From: Bursaphelenchus xylophilus
Lineage: Eukaryota > Nematoda > Chromadorea > Rhabditida > Aphelenchoididae
Direction of reading: 5' to 3'
Length of the DNA stretch: 64,000 nucleotides
Assembly: GCA_904066235.2 (NCBI GenBank)
Contig: CAJFCV020000006.1
Location: 12,758,980 to 12,822,979 of the forward strand
Shown here piece by piece: positions 23,633 to 35,109 of the stretch. Under the pieces are notes generated by a model. The model did not search any database and was not told the DNA's origin. It was given only the letters and a program-made list of their open reading frames with translations. How positions within the stretch are numbered: position 1 is the first letter of the stretch; each line of letters begins with the position of its first letter. Position numbers and translations under genes: made by a program.

Positions 23633-23884
23633 ATGAACGAGCAGGAGTCGAGGTCGCAGCGCATCCCTTTTCGCGTCTTGCGCCCCCATACCTACGGGAA
23701 GATTCCCCTATTAATTAGCCGCGTATCCACCAAAAGAAGTTATCGGAAGGCTGGTCATGTTGACAACTTTACCTTAGATTACTATCAACGTCTGCAAAAT
23801 GAAATAGAAACCACGAGTGAGGAGTTTAATAACCACGCAAAAAAGATACAAAACATTGTAAAAATTTTAAAAGTTTTGAAATAA
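23633..23884 (+). CDS. Hypothetical protein, weak candidate
   Basis: An 83-codon ATG-to-stop frame starts MNEQESRSQRIPFRV and has a helical, charged second half (DYYQRLQNEIETTSEEFNN). It is slightly richer in G+C than its surroundings at its 5' end. No family is recognised, and a competing open frame on the opposite strand (23785-24069) overlaps it. It may be a real small gene, an exon of a larger one, or chance. Confidence 0.2.
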   Translation: MNEQESRSQRIPFRVLRPHTYGKIPLLISRVSTKRSYRKAGHVDNFTLDYYQRLQNEIETTSEEFNNHAKKIQNIVKILKVLK

Positions 23885-24700
23885 AGCCCTATTGAGATGT
23901 TTTTGAAGGCCGATGCAACCAGAACGGCATTATCCTTCTCGCGTAAAAAATTGATCAAGGTCATCACGACGAATCTTAAATTTTCTGTCTTCCCAAGGGA
24001 TTTCCAATCCACGCTTTCCTGGGCATTCTTAATTAAATTATCCCGGATTCGCACGAGTGTTTTTTGCAATCGTACATCTCATTTAGAAGAATTGACGAAT
24101 CTAGGAGAAGCAATAACCTAAGTTCGTCATTATTTGGTACATCTTAAAGAAAAAAAGCAAATTTTTGGCAAGAAACGGTGCCGCGAATCCATTATTGAAA
24201 ATTCCAAATGCTATTGCAGAACGCGGCTCTTTGTGACGCTCCTCACAAAACCAACGGCCATCCAACTTTCGGCAAAAGGAGATTGTTTTTTTCGGTCAAA
24301 ACTATAGACTTTCCGGCGTCAAGAATGGGTCAATTTGTTTGTTTTACTGCTTGAGCGCGGTTTCATAGTAGAGGAAGCGGCCACGTCTCTAATAGACTTA
24401 TTTTCCTTCTCTTAGCTTATAGCGTCCGTTCACTTTTGTAAGATGGACAGACCGTGACGTTCCTCAAACGTGACCGGGAAATGAATTTGGTAAATTGTAT
24501 AGGAGAATAGAGGTAAACGCAAACGTTCTTAAGGAAATAGTCGGAAATTTTAGTGGGGTGCTGCGAGGAAGAGATCGGTTTCTGAACAGTGAGCGACTTC
24601 TGAAATTAAAGCGCTTTGTCTGCTGTACGCATTTGACGTGCATACTAATTAATAATTTACTGTTTGCAATATTGAAAGATTTTTTAGACATTTCGTTTTC

Positions 24701-24757
24701 TACGCCGTAAAAAGCGCGATTCAAAAGTAGCTGTATTGCCCCTTTCAGCCTGTCCCA
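24701..24757 (+). repeat. Dispersed repeat, copy 2
   Basis: The block cgccgtaaaaagcgcgattc, with the following agtagctgtattgcccctt, matches the copy at about 1304-1360. Confidence 0.45.
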
Positions 24758-27700
24758 ATAACTTTAAAGCAGTTTTTTCTTCGAAAAAAGCTGTTATGAT
24801 TTAAAAAGCTTTGCTGACAGAAGCCATAAGATTCGACAAATGTCTCGCCTGTAAGTTGCCGGGTTTAAACTATAAGCGGAAATTCGCCCAAAGCCAGCGA
24901 CGAGCTCCAAAATTGATCAAGTCTAGGATAATTGACTTCAAGTCCAAAAACGGTAGATTCACGTCATAGACCATATAAAACTTCAGACATTAGAAGCATC
25001 CTAAAACGGGAGAGCTAATCCGCATCTGTTTCAGCAGGCCGCCTTTTGTTCGCCTCATTATTTCCCATAATCCTTTTTCTTTCCGTTAAGCGGAACCAAT
25101 TTTGGAGTCTCGAGAAAGAGTGTTTATTCAAATTTGTTAGTTTTGCTGTCCAAACGGTATTGATCGTTTAAAAGTGTGAAGTCTACAAGACGTTGATCCG
25201 GGTTTTAAAGCAAATTGGCTTAACAAAAGTTTTTTTATTACGTGCAGGGCACGTAGAGCCACAATCGAATGTATGGAACGGACAAACCCCCGTTATTTAA
25301 ATTAAACAGTTGGAGGCAAAATAAACCGCGGACTTTTTTCTTGTGCGATGACATGTTTCAAAACCACATGGCAATCCTCTCGAAACGAATCAAAAATGTG
25401 CTCAAGATGTTTTGAGGTAAATAAAAGTAACGTTCCCCGAAAATATGAGCGGTTTTGGTGCAGAAACAACATATGAGTAAATGACACTATAATGGAATTT
25501 ATTTGCCGTATTGTGAGTCATTAGAGCGTGTTTCCAAATTTTACGGAAATACGAAAAAAAGACTGTAAGAAATTTATAGCCGTAGTTATAAAATGATACA
25601 AAAAATTAAAACAAAATTTGCAAAAAAATAAAATAACAGCAAATTAAACAATCCCTTCCATCCTTCGACTGGAATTCTCGTCAACCCCCACTCTCCTGCT
25701 TCGAAAAAACCATTCTTCGGTTTGGAGCCCGGAGGCGAGAAAATCAATCGTCTTTTGCGTTTGAAATTGAGTCCGCGCAAAAAGCAAAAAAAAACATCTT
25801 GAATATAAATGAGATTTCAAGAAATCGCACTCAAGTGCGTTATAAATATACCGAATGCTGTTGTCTTGTTCTGGAATTTTTCGCCGTCGTATGGAACCGA
25901 TTTGAGCACAAAAGGTTCGAATAGCAACGGTGACGAAAGTCTGTTTGTTATAAATAGATTTCACTAAATATTTCCGAAGTCGTTATACAAAGTTTCGGTC
26001 CTATTAAAAACCGGAATAGGCCCGCATTGGAAGCTTTGACATTGCGACTTGAACTCTCTTATTTTTCGATTACGCGAACATCGACGGTTGTCATAACAAC
26101 AACAAAAAGCGCCCCGAATGCAAGCCTGTTCTTCGTAAAGCAAAAAGGAAGATTCAAACTGTATAACGACCAATGTTTACAGGGGCAATTGTCACAAACG
26201 AGCGGGTTTCTGGGAAACGAAAAGAACAGTCACTGCGACCTTTAAAAATTCATGGATACACCAAATGAAAAGTTTGCCGGGAAGCAGAACAAGCGTTTAG
26301 TTATAACTAACCAATTTTTGCAAAATATGGATAACGTTTTTTAACAGTAAGACGATTTAGCGCAAGGTATTATAATATAATATCGACACAAAGCTTCTGG
26401 CCGCAAAGCCGTTATAAATATCGGAACCTTAACTTTTTCTACTTTTCTTGCCCTCAGGGTTTTCAAAGTGTCGGGGAAGAAAAGAAGGGAATCCACCTTT
26501 TTCGGGCCCTCGGAAAAGGGTTTCGGTCAGGAAATTGCGTTAAATAAATTCGCAAAATGAAGCTTACATGTGCCAGAGGACGGCAAAAGAGAGTGAAGAA
26601 CATTTTCGAAACAATTTTGTGTAGCCATCGACAGTTAGAAAAACCGATTCAAAATTTTAAATAAAACAAGAATAAATTTTGAGATGAATAAGGAATCCTG
26701 TATAGAAACGCGTTTTTAAAATATTGTCTTCAAGAAGTGGTCTAACCGAAACAGTATGCAATATGTAATGCGTCGATTAAATTCTGGAAATATACAGACG
26801 AAAAAACAATGAAAACTCTCGAATTCAAAAAAAATATTGAACGGTCTCAGCTCAATCCAATGTTTATCCAAGCAAACCTTCAACGAGTGGATCGCGGGTT
26901 TCAATGGGCTTCAGAAGACCAGTCATCCATCTTCCTTTTGGATACTTTTTAAGCCCCCGCAAAGATACGAAATCCGAGTGATAAAAACAATTTACTTTTA
27001 TTGTGTTTAATCGATTGGTTGAATAGACAGATAACTTGACGAAAAATTAACGCCGCACAAATGTGATATCAATATCGCTTACAAAATGATTTCAGATATA
27101 TGGTAGCAAAACGTTTGTGAAAGCATTTGAAACTGTGGTGAGGTTGGAGCTTGGTCAGTGTTTGCAAAAAGTGTCTGGTATAGATGGGTTTCCTTCTGCA
27201 GAGTTTTGATGTATAACTCGACGGAGAAGCCATGTACTCTTGTCGTTTGTAGAAGTGTTGTAGAGAATTAAATTCTGCACAAAATGGTATCACCCATTCA
27301 TCCTAAAAGACGCGCCCAAGGGCTTGTTCTTTGCCGCGGAATATCCAGAGTCGACAATTTATCAGGGTTGTATTATAAATTTAGACTACTTTCACAGTGG
27401 CCAAAAGTGGCATGGCTTAAAAGATCTGTCTTTGCTCTATGTATGAGAGCACTCTGAATGTTACGCCTTCATCTTATGTATACATTTGATACGCCCACGT
27501 AAATATCGGCCACCAAGAAATTTTTTTTAAAAATAGGTATTTGATTCATTTCACAAAAGGGCAGAACGCATTCATCTGCTTTTTTTTCAGCCGGCAGCAA
27601 AGCGCAACGGCTATCTACTTTCGAAAAAGTTTGAACCAATGTCGGGATTAAGTTGTAGATGTATGCACAATGATTCCTTTAAAGGATATTAGAGTCCGAT

Positions 27701-27780
27701 TCTTTCTTCAGCGACACAGACATATTTTTTTGTAGTCATGTATTACCAGGTTTAAGTTAAGCAATTACGTTTTTTCAAGA

Positions 27781-30700
27781 TTAAACAGATTTCATTTCGC
27801 TGTTATTACTCGGATTTGGGGATTCTAACGGTTTAATTCTTTGATCCCAATCGGCCGCACTGTAATTCTCGCATTCTTCTTGATTCGAACACGATTTTAA
27901 GTTGAGCAGTTGATCGTTGAGCTGCGATAAACGGTGGTTTTCTAACTCGAAGATGGCGTTTGTCAGCTGGAAAAAATTTGGTTAGAAACGGCTGTCAATT
28001 GCTAGCATAAAGATCCACACATTTCACTTATAATAAATAAGCAAGTGGAAGGCTAGCGCACAGTAATACTGACCGAATGAACCTGCTAAGTTGGTGATAT
28101 TGGTCTCTTCCTTAACTAACCTGGTTCGGATCCACATTAAAGTCGTAGAAGCTCAGAAATCCTGTTACAAACTCGCAGTACAAAAAGTTGTGGGTCTCAT
28201 TCACCGTCCGCAGACACCAATAAGTGTTGTTGTTGGAATTCTGACAAAAACAAAATGATCCCAGTTCGGAAGGCCACTTCGGTTCGGTTTTCCAATGCGA
28301 ATCCGAGTGCTCAAAACAGTTCATCTGAGGCAACGTGCAATTTTTGAGAGTCCGATTGTTTGCCGCAAAAAACGGATTCCTAAAAGACGATTTTTTATAA
28401 AGCAAGATTCTTACTTAAACCGATGTTTCATCCGAGTTTGTTCGCAATCGCATTTCTCTTCGGCATTTACGTCAGACATTCCTTTAGAATCCTCTTCAGG
28501 TTTACTTTGTCGGAGGGCCTTTCGGATATCCTAGAAACGTTGCTTAGAGTGTTGTATATTCATGTACTACATATGAAGTCATTTTCGCTTAAGACGACTA
28601 TTTTCAGTATCTTCTTTATGAAGCAGAAAAATTAGTACCGTACCTTGATCGCAAGTATTCGGTCCTTGAGTTTTTGGATTTTTAGGTCAACCCGGTATTT
28701 TCGCCGATCCCATTGTCTTCGAGTGATGTTTGCCGGAAGACTACACCATTTTTTCGATTTGAACGCACACAATTTGTCTTCTTGTCCTGAGTTTTCATCA
28801 ACATGTTCATCGACCACTTCCAATCGAATTTCATTGATCTCTCTTTTCATTCGATTTCTGGCTTCGTCATCAACTTGCAACGTTCCTTGAAACCATTCGC
28901 CGGACTCCGCAAGTATTTCGTCAAAGCTTTCGGCCAGAAATTCATCTTCCCATCTGTCCAGCTGGTCCTTAGAATCTTCACCAAACACCGGAATATCTCG
29001 TTTTCCTCGACATTGACATTTTTCGTCGTCTTCGCGCTGCCGACACTTTATTATTCGCCATCGGTTAAGGGGATTTTTTACACACGCCCAGTCCTGAATT
29101 TTGGTTACTTGAAGTTTACGATGCTGGATTTTTTTAAAACCAAACCAGCAAACTAATGTAAGTTTTAACACTTTTGCAAAGAAAAAAATTGTAAAAATCT
29201 CCTTACCTGTCTTGCTTTGCAAGGCGCGCTATATTTGGCTTTGGAACACTGCCTGGAGATGATTAAGTACTTGTTGAAATGCTCTTTTTGCTTCCTAAAG
29301 CGTTCTCCAACCTTCTTCAGCCTTGGCATTTTTCTTAAACGGTATGATTAGCGCATACGACCAAAGAACTGACCCCCTTTCGATGAGCACAGTTTGGCGC
29401 CACTTGAACTCTGCTTCGAACGCTTTCAAGATGGATTCTCCGTTCATTTTCTCTGGAATGTCAATTCCGGCAATGTGCAATATGGTCGGAGCTATGTCGA
29501 TGTTGAGAATTGGCTCGCGTTTTCTGGGCATGCTTTGACACATTCGGGAAGCGTAACTTACATAATTCCTTTGTGAATACCAGGTCCTCTAATAAAAAAC
29601 GGGACTTTGATGTCGAATTCGTACGGCATACTCTTTCCTTTGATTAAGCCGAATTGTCCAAGATGGTAGCCATGATCGCTGGTGTACATCGTGAAAGTGT
29701 TCTGTAGTTGGTTTGTTGCGCGGAGAAAGTTCATAATCTAAAAAAAGTTGTTGAAGAGTTGTGATCCTTACTCTCTGGACAGAATCGTCGACGCTTTGCA
29801 GTGTTTGCAGCCTTCGACGGTGAAGCAAATCGGTGAAGAAGACGTGTGTAGATTCCATTTTTCCCGTCCGTTGTAAGATCCATTGTTTATCTGGGTTGGG
29901 AGCGTAATTCCAAGCCGCCGTCCTGAAATTTGTGCACAGTAACATGCGACTCTATTGCTTAAAAAAGCTTGTTTTGCTGTGTGTGGAGGGACGCGTAGAG
30001 TACTTACCTATGAGTGTCGACGTTTTCGAACATTTTTGCATATTGCGGAGCTGGATCCTCTGGCCCATGTGGCGCCGGATATGACACGACAATCAGGAAG
30101 GGCTTTGTTTGCTCTTGTAGAATTCTTTTCTCCAAAAAGTCAGTCGTGCTGTTCGTAACAAGATCCGTGAAATAGTCGTCGTAATAATCAAAACCGTGCT
30201 TTTCCTTTACATTATTTCTGTTTACAGTATAATTGTAGAAGCGGCTGTTGCGAATTAGTCCGGCCCATTCATCCCATCCCGGAGGAACATACGACCCGTC
30301 GTATTCGTTAAGATATTTGCCAAAATAAGCAGTTTGATAACCGACGTCCCTCAGATAAACAGCAAAAGTTTCTTTTTCAAACTTGTCTCTGAAATTGAAT
30401 AACAGGGTAAGATCGACATGTTCGTCGCAAACTCCGACTGAAAATCAAGCCCAATATTAATCAACGACTTGCGCGAATCCCCGAGAACTACCTCCATTCC
30501 GCTCCAGCGCAGTTCAAATTGTTGGTCATAACATTGTGGTTATGTGCGTACAGGCCGGTCAAAATCGACGTCCGACTGGGACAACACATTGGTGTGGAGA
30601 CAAACGCATTTTCGAACTCAGCGCCTCGTTTCCTCATAAATTTTAAGGTCTTAGGCATAAATTCCATTGATCCGAGGAGAGAATCCTGGTCGTCCGCAAT

Positions 30701-31002
30701 GAACAGAATGATATTTGGCTTTGGGGTGCTGAAATATGCATTGGAGAAGTTTGTGAACCAAAAAATGTGCTTCAGAAAATGGACAAAAGAAATATGAATA
30801 GACTATGAGGAATTTTCTTAATATTTTTTTCTTTTAATCGATCCGGAAACTTTTTGTATTAGGTTAAAATATTTTTGAACTAAGACCTAACTCAATTCAA
30901 CTCAGATTTAATTTACCTGACCACGCCATTCTCCACACTGTTCTCTAGTATTGAGCGAACAACATTCGGCAGGAAAAGCCATATGAAAGGTAAAAGAGAC
31001 AT
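27781..31002 (-). CDS. sul-1: Extracellular heparan sulfate 6-O-endosulfatase (SULF family)
   Basis: Eleven exons: 30917-31002, 30492-30728, 30008-30388, 29772-29922, 29562-29737, 29374-29532, 29207-29333, 28644-29123, 28415-28530, 28121-28379, 27781-27966, giving 785 aa. The signal peptide is [15 protein letters not shown]. Catalytic parts: metal-binding [11 protein letters not shown] (about 34-44), formylglycine motif CCPSR (Cys77), [42 protein letters not shown] and [15 protein letters not shown] highly charged middle region (about 385-610) replaces the vertebrate hydrophilic domain and is shorter. The C-terminal SULF block [20 protein letters not shown] is nearly invariant. The enzyme removes 6-O-sulfates from heparan sulfate outside the cell, tuning Wnt, FGF and related signals. 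Intron 6 (29334-29373, 40 nt) begins GTCAGT and ends TTTAAG; splicing it restores ERG-KMPRLKK, as in other SULFs. Confidence 0.95.
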
Positions 31003-31189
31003 TTAATAAAGTTCTGGGCCCCTCTTTTTTAAGTCCGGCTCATCGCGGATCAAAGCCAAAGAAAAAAGCGCCGAGAAGCTTTTGGGTCGGGCCTCACTCT
31101 GAATAAAAACCAGGAGAAAAAACAGGTACCCGATTTGTAAGATTTAGTCTATAAACTTCTTTCCGGGAGGATTTTAAAATTTGGGTGGG

Positions 31190-31480
31190 GAATACTACAA
31201 GTTCGACGGCGGATTTTTATGAGAGATGGCAAAAATGTTAAATTTTTCTTTCCGGGTAGTATGCGAGACTACTATCTCGCGCTTTACAGAAACGACCGAG
31301 ATTTTTAGATTTTAAGTCTGGTGTCTATTTCGCATGTCATGTTCCCGCAAAAAAAAGAACAATCTTTTTCGCTCGAATGGCAAATTAACCATAAAGTGGT
31401 TTCTCTGTGAACCCTTTCCCCGCTGATCGCTGAATATCTCGGCTGATCCGGCAAAAATCACAGCCACAAGCCCAAGAAGG
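31190..31480 (+). repeat. MITE family A fragment
   Basis: The words ctatctcgcgctttacagaaacgaccgagatttttagat and gctgaatatctcggc match the intact copy at 57174-57616 (ctagctcgcgctttgcagaa..). It lies upstream of the sulfatase start, between it and the collagen gene. Confidence 0.5.
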
Positions 31481-31682
31481 AGGATATCAATGAAAAATAG
31501 TATGTTTATCGGTTGGAAATTTAACGGTTTAATCCGTAGAGGATACGAATCTTTGATTTCTATAATTCTTTTTTAGGCCAGACGCAAGTCGCGTCATCAA
31601 TCGTTGGCGGCCCTGAAGGAGGAAAAGAAGTGACAATTAAACATACCGAATGAGAGTTTTGTATTTAATTAAGTAAAAAACT

Positions 31683-31688
31683 TTTATT
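31683..31688 (-). terminator. Poly(A) signal AATAAA of the collagen gene
   Basis: The minus-strand AATAAA lies 70 nt after the collagen stop. Confidence 0.6.
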
Positions 31689-31757
31689 TATCGTCAACTG
31701 TTTACCCACATTTGCATACAATTGGTCTTTGAATTTATTCATTTAGAGCAATTTCAT

Positions 31758-32810
31758 TTATTTCCTTCCGTATCCCCCTGAAGAGTAATATCCAGCGCCT
31801 CCATACGCATTGTTGTGGCCAATACTCTCGACAACACTGCTGTCATAACTCCCAATGGATCCTGCATTGCTTGACACATCTTGCTCGGCCGCCAGCTTTG
31901 CGTGGTTTATTGACGGGGCTAATATTTGAGCAACTCCACAGTCACTAGCACAATAACTAGCAGGTTGTCCAGGCTCTCCTGGCGGTCCAAAGGGTCCTTC
32001 TTCGCCGGTCTTTCCTTCAGCACCAGGTGGTCCCATTGGTCCTTGTGGTCCTGCCTGGCCCGGAACTCCAACTTCACGGCTGGCCTTTCCAGGTGTTCCA
32101 TTAGGCCCTTTTGGTCCGGCCGGACCGGGCGGGCCCTTGGGTCCTTTAATGCCGACTCCGGCGATGATTGTTTCTCCGGATGGTCCTGGTGGTCCTTCGT
32201 GACCCTTAAAACCGGCTGGGCCAGGCTTTCCTGGAAATCCTGGGGGTCCTTCGGGCCCAGGATGTCCTTCGGGGCCTGCCTGACCAGTCGGGCCTGCAAG
32301 ACCTGGCTGCCCACGTTCTCCTTGCAGTCCTCTCATTCCCGGTGGGCCTCCGGGGCAAATAACGCAAGGTAAATCATCTTCTGGTGCCAATTCCACGTCC
32401 AGTCCGTCTTCACCGGAACGTCCAGGCATTCCAGCGTCTCCTGGGCTTCCGTCTTCGCCAGGCGGACCAGGGTTTCCGGGCATACCGGCTGGACAGTTCA
32501 GAGGATTACAGCCTTGACAGATCTGTCGATCCCATGGAGAACGCTTCTGCCGAAGCGAGAAGAAAATCGGCTCGTTCGCTGGGGCGCCGGTCTTGGGATC
32601 ATGAACAACGACTTTATGGCCGGGATGGAGTTCGGCCCATATTTTATTTGTCTCATCTCGAAAGAGGTTGGCCTTCTGCTCGATGAACAACCGATGGTCG
32701 TTCGCGCGGGAACAAAGAAGTGGGACGGTAACAAGAAGGGCGATTGTCGTCAGTGCACTGATCGCTGTTGACGCCAACGCAAAATGGTAGTAAAATTCGT
32801 GTTTCGGCAT
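31758..32810 (-). CDS. Nematode cuticle collagen
   Basis: A single exon of 350 aa. The start is the ATG of [10 protein letters not shown]; the frame extends three codons upstream only through a GTG. Residues about 8-60 form the nematode cuticle collagen N-terminal domain with one hydrophobic anchor ([16 protein letters not shown]). A subtilisin-type cleavage site RQKR precedes [19 protein letters not shown]. Two Gly-X-Y blocks follow: a short one (about 9 triplets) and a long one with an interruption at ETIIAGVGI and another at ASREVGV. They are split by a cysteine patch (LPCVICPGG). The C-terminal cysteine knot is [12 protein letters not shown], then a non-collagenous tail rich in S, G and Y. 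Such chains trimerise, are cleaved, secreted by the hypodermis and cross-linked into the cuticle. A TATA box lies 138 nt upstream. Confidence 0.96.
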   Translation of the reverse strand: MPKHEFYYHFALASTAISALTTIALLVTVPLLCSRANDHRLFIEQKANLFRDETNKIWAELHPGHKVVVHDPKTGAPANEPIFFSLRQKRSPWDRQICQGCNPLNCPAGMPGNPGPPGEDGSPGDAGMPGRSGEDGLDVELAPEDDLPCVICPGGPPGMRGLQGERGQPGLAGPTGQAGPEGHPGPEGPPGFPGKPGPAGFKGHEGPPGPSGETIIAGVGIKGPKGPPGPAGPKGPNGTPGKASREVGVPGQAGPQGPMGPPGAEGKTGEEGPFGPPGEPGQPASYCASDCGVAQILAPSINHAKLAAEQDVSSNAGSIGSYDSSVVESIGHNNAYGGAGYYSSGGYGRK

Positions 32811-32947
32811 GTAGGCCACAACAGTTTAATATTTCAATATTGGTTGCTTTAAAGCGACAAAGAGCAAAAGTTAATCGCGTTTTGAAAGCATTAACCCGTC
32901 CGAAAACAAAGCGTAAAACCTCCGAAACCCGTTTGATCAGTGCAACC

Positions 32948-32955
32948 TTTATATA
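32948..32955 (-). promoter_or_regulatory. TATA box of the collagen gene
   Basis: The minus strand reads TATATAAA within cgcgaTATATAAAgg, 138 nt before the collagen ATG. This is the expected position for a cuticle collagen core promoter and a short 5'UTR. Confidence 0.5.
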
Positions 32956-33332
32956 TCGCGAATTTCCGGAACTCTTGAGATGATAGCGGCTCCGGTGCCG
33001 CGTTTCTGCTGAATGGGAGCCGTTTTTTGATGCTCCGCCCACAATTCAACGGCATTATTTCCCTGTCGTATCGAAAGTGTTTCTTTTATTGAAGGAAAGT
33101 CTGGATTGATTTCGTTTTCATTTTACGCCGACCAGGCGATCAGTCTTATTATCCAAGCGAAACTAGGTCAGCGTTCCTAACCACCCTACTGGAATATTGC
33201 GTGCTCCACGGACGGGTAAAACGATATTAAGAATGTTTTTAAAATTCATTCTTTTATTCAACATGATAGAGTTTTAAAAAAATTTAAAAAAGATGTCAAC
33301 GACAGTTTTGTACAAACAAATATTCGTTCGTT

Positions 33333-35109
33333 TTAGCGGGGATAATGGATTTCACTCGAGTCCACATAAGGCACCTCGTCGATCATTAGTTTCACTGGAT
33401 CAAGGCGCTGGAAATTTTTGTTTTAAAATTGCTATTTCCAAATACGATTTGCACTAGAAGCACATATGTTTTAGTCAAACACCTCAAAGTTAGAACGTAA
33501 TTTTGTATTTGAATGCATAAAAAATATAAAAAATTTAGTGCAGACAAACTTTATTAACCATTGATAAAGTCAAACACTTTGTTATTAATTCATGGTTAGC
33601 CAACATAAATATTATTATTTACTTGTCCAATTATACAATTTCATTCGCCGTTAAGCCAAATTTTAAGTAGAAAGATAAAAATATTACATACTGTACACAA
33701 CAGGACAAGACAACTATACCCGAATGGACAGCCTTCATAATAGAGAGCACTTGTTTTGGTAAGGGAGATTTGGAGAGTACGCACACTATTATACAAAAAA
33801 AAACTCAACTTCAGACTCCTGAAAAATACGTGTGTAAACACTGTAAAAAATATTAATCTCTAAAGGTACCAAGATATTATAATTATATTATCAAGAAAAT
33901 TCCAAAATGTTAGGATTAGAACAACAGACAACCCGAGACTAGTTGTTGCCAGGTATAACATCATTGTAATCTGCAGCATTCAAGTACTCAGCATGTCTCT
34001 TCAAACCGAGCCCAGCAGACTTTGGTTAGTTCCGACGGACGTCGTATGCTGAAGGCCTACTTTGAGGGGTGCGGTGCCGTTAGCAAGTGGCGGAGTCACA
34101 CGATCCGTGAAGTCACCTACTCGAGCCTTCGGCAAAGCGCCTGGCGGGGTATGCGTGCTGCTTTGGGAGGAGTTGTTCTCAAGAAGCTTGTCCATATCCA
34201 CCTTGTGATGGGTCCATTCCATCGGCTTTTGGTTATACTGCCGGTAAGGTCGGGTTAGTGAGCTGCGTTCGGAGTCGGTCTGCTGAAAGGAAGTTTTACG
34301 TTTTTAAAATGGGTTTCATCTGAAGCCAATTAATTTTTTCAATACGTTTTCAGAATGATCATCAATCCGTCATTCGCTTAACAGTAAAGTCTTAAACCAG
34401 ATCTTGAACTTTAAATTTTTAAATCAAAGCAAACTGTTACGTGCGCAAAAACTTGTAATGCAACGTTGCTGTCTTTGTATTCGGGGGAATGAAGTTATTG
34501 TGATTTTCGGAAAGCAATTTAATACAAGGCTAGGACAAAACTGTTGCTTGACCGACACTTTGTGCAAAAAGTTTTCGTCAATGGAAATTTAAATCCTGAA
34601 TTGAACTCAAACCACCTTTGAAAAAAATACATGTGAAAACTGCTTCCTTACGTTTTGAAGTCTTCGCCTTCGTCGTAGAGAGTTTCGGCGTGTCTGCATG
34701 TATTTTAGAACCAAGAAGATGCACATTCCCACCATGCTGATTAGGACCATTCCAAGTGTCATGTTTCGCATATCTGTGATTGCTTCGGTAAGAACATGCA
34801 TGTCGTCAGCCACCTGAAATTTTAGAGACATTGCCGTTGGTTGGGGAGTTCTTAACGCAAAAGCTGGGGACTTCTTAACCCCAAAGTGTGAATTCCGATT
34901 ACCTGCATCATCTTTGGAATTCCCTTAAAAATGACGTTCATATCCGGGTAGGGCAGGGGCTGCTCCATGGCCATGGGCGGCTCGGGATGATGGCTGTTCG
35001 CACTGCCCATCCTTTCGAACGGGTCGTGCCGGGAGAAGGAGTCGCGCCACAGATTGACGAGGGACTGTTTAATTGGCGCTAAACAGTGGGACGCCTTTTT
35101 ATGAAAACC
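33333..35109 (-). CDS. Single-pass membrane protein, function unknown (5' end missing)
   Basis: Four phase-0 exons: 34903-35109, 34652-34813, 34061-34282, 33333-33407, giving at least 221 aa. The first listed exon follows an acceptor (ttgtag), so a 5' exon is probably missing; if not, translation could start at the ATG at 35010 (MGSANSHHPEPP). After a Pro/Met-rich segment comes MADDMHVLTE-like amphipathic sequence (V first), then one transmembrane helix, MTLGMVLISMVGMCIFLVLKYM, and a strong stop-transfer block RRNSLRRRRRL, so the C-terminus is probably cytosolic. The tail is Ser/Thr/Pro-rich and ends DEVPYVDSSEIHYPR. Without splicing the last intron, the frame ends at 34001 (..LLGSV), an alternative C-terminus. 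No named family is recognised. Confidence 0.65.

Larger units (their letters stand above)
21821..27780. other. Gene-poor 6-kb region
   Basis: It lies between the start of the EVI5-like gene and the end of the sulfatase gene. It holds an inverted-repeat element (23200-23358), a solo MITE end just before it (about 23140-23175), a second copy of the 1304 repeat (24701-24757) and one weak candidate gene (23633-23884). No other coding signal was found. Confidence 0.55.

Noticed and set aside
31919..32372. Long frames of 131 and 148 codons inside the collagen gene
   Set aside because: They are shadows in other frames caused by the Gly-X-Y codon pattern.
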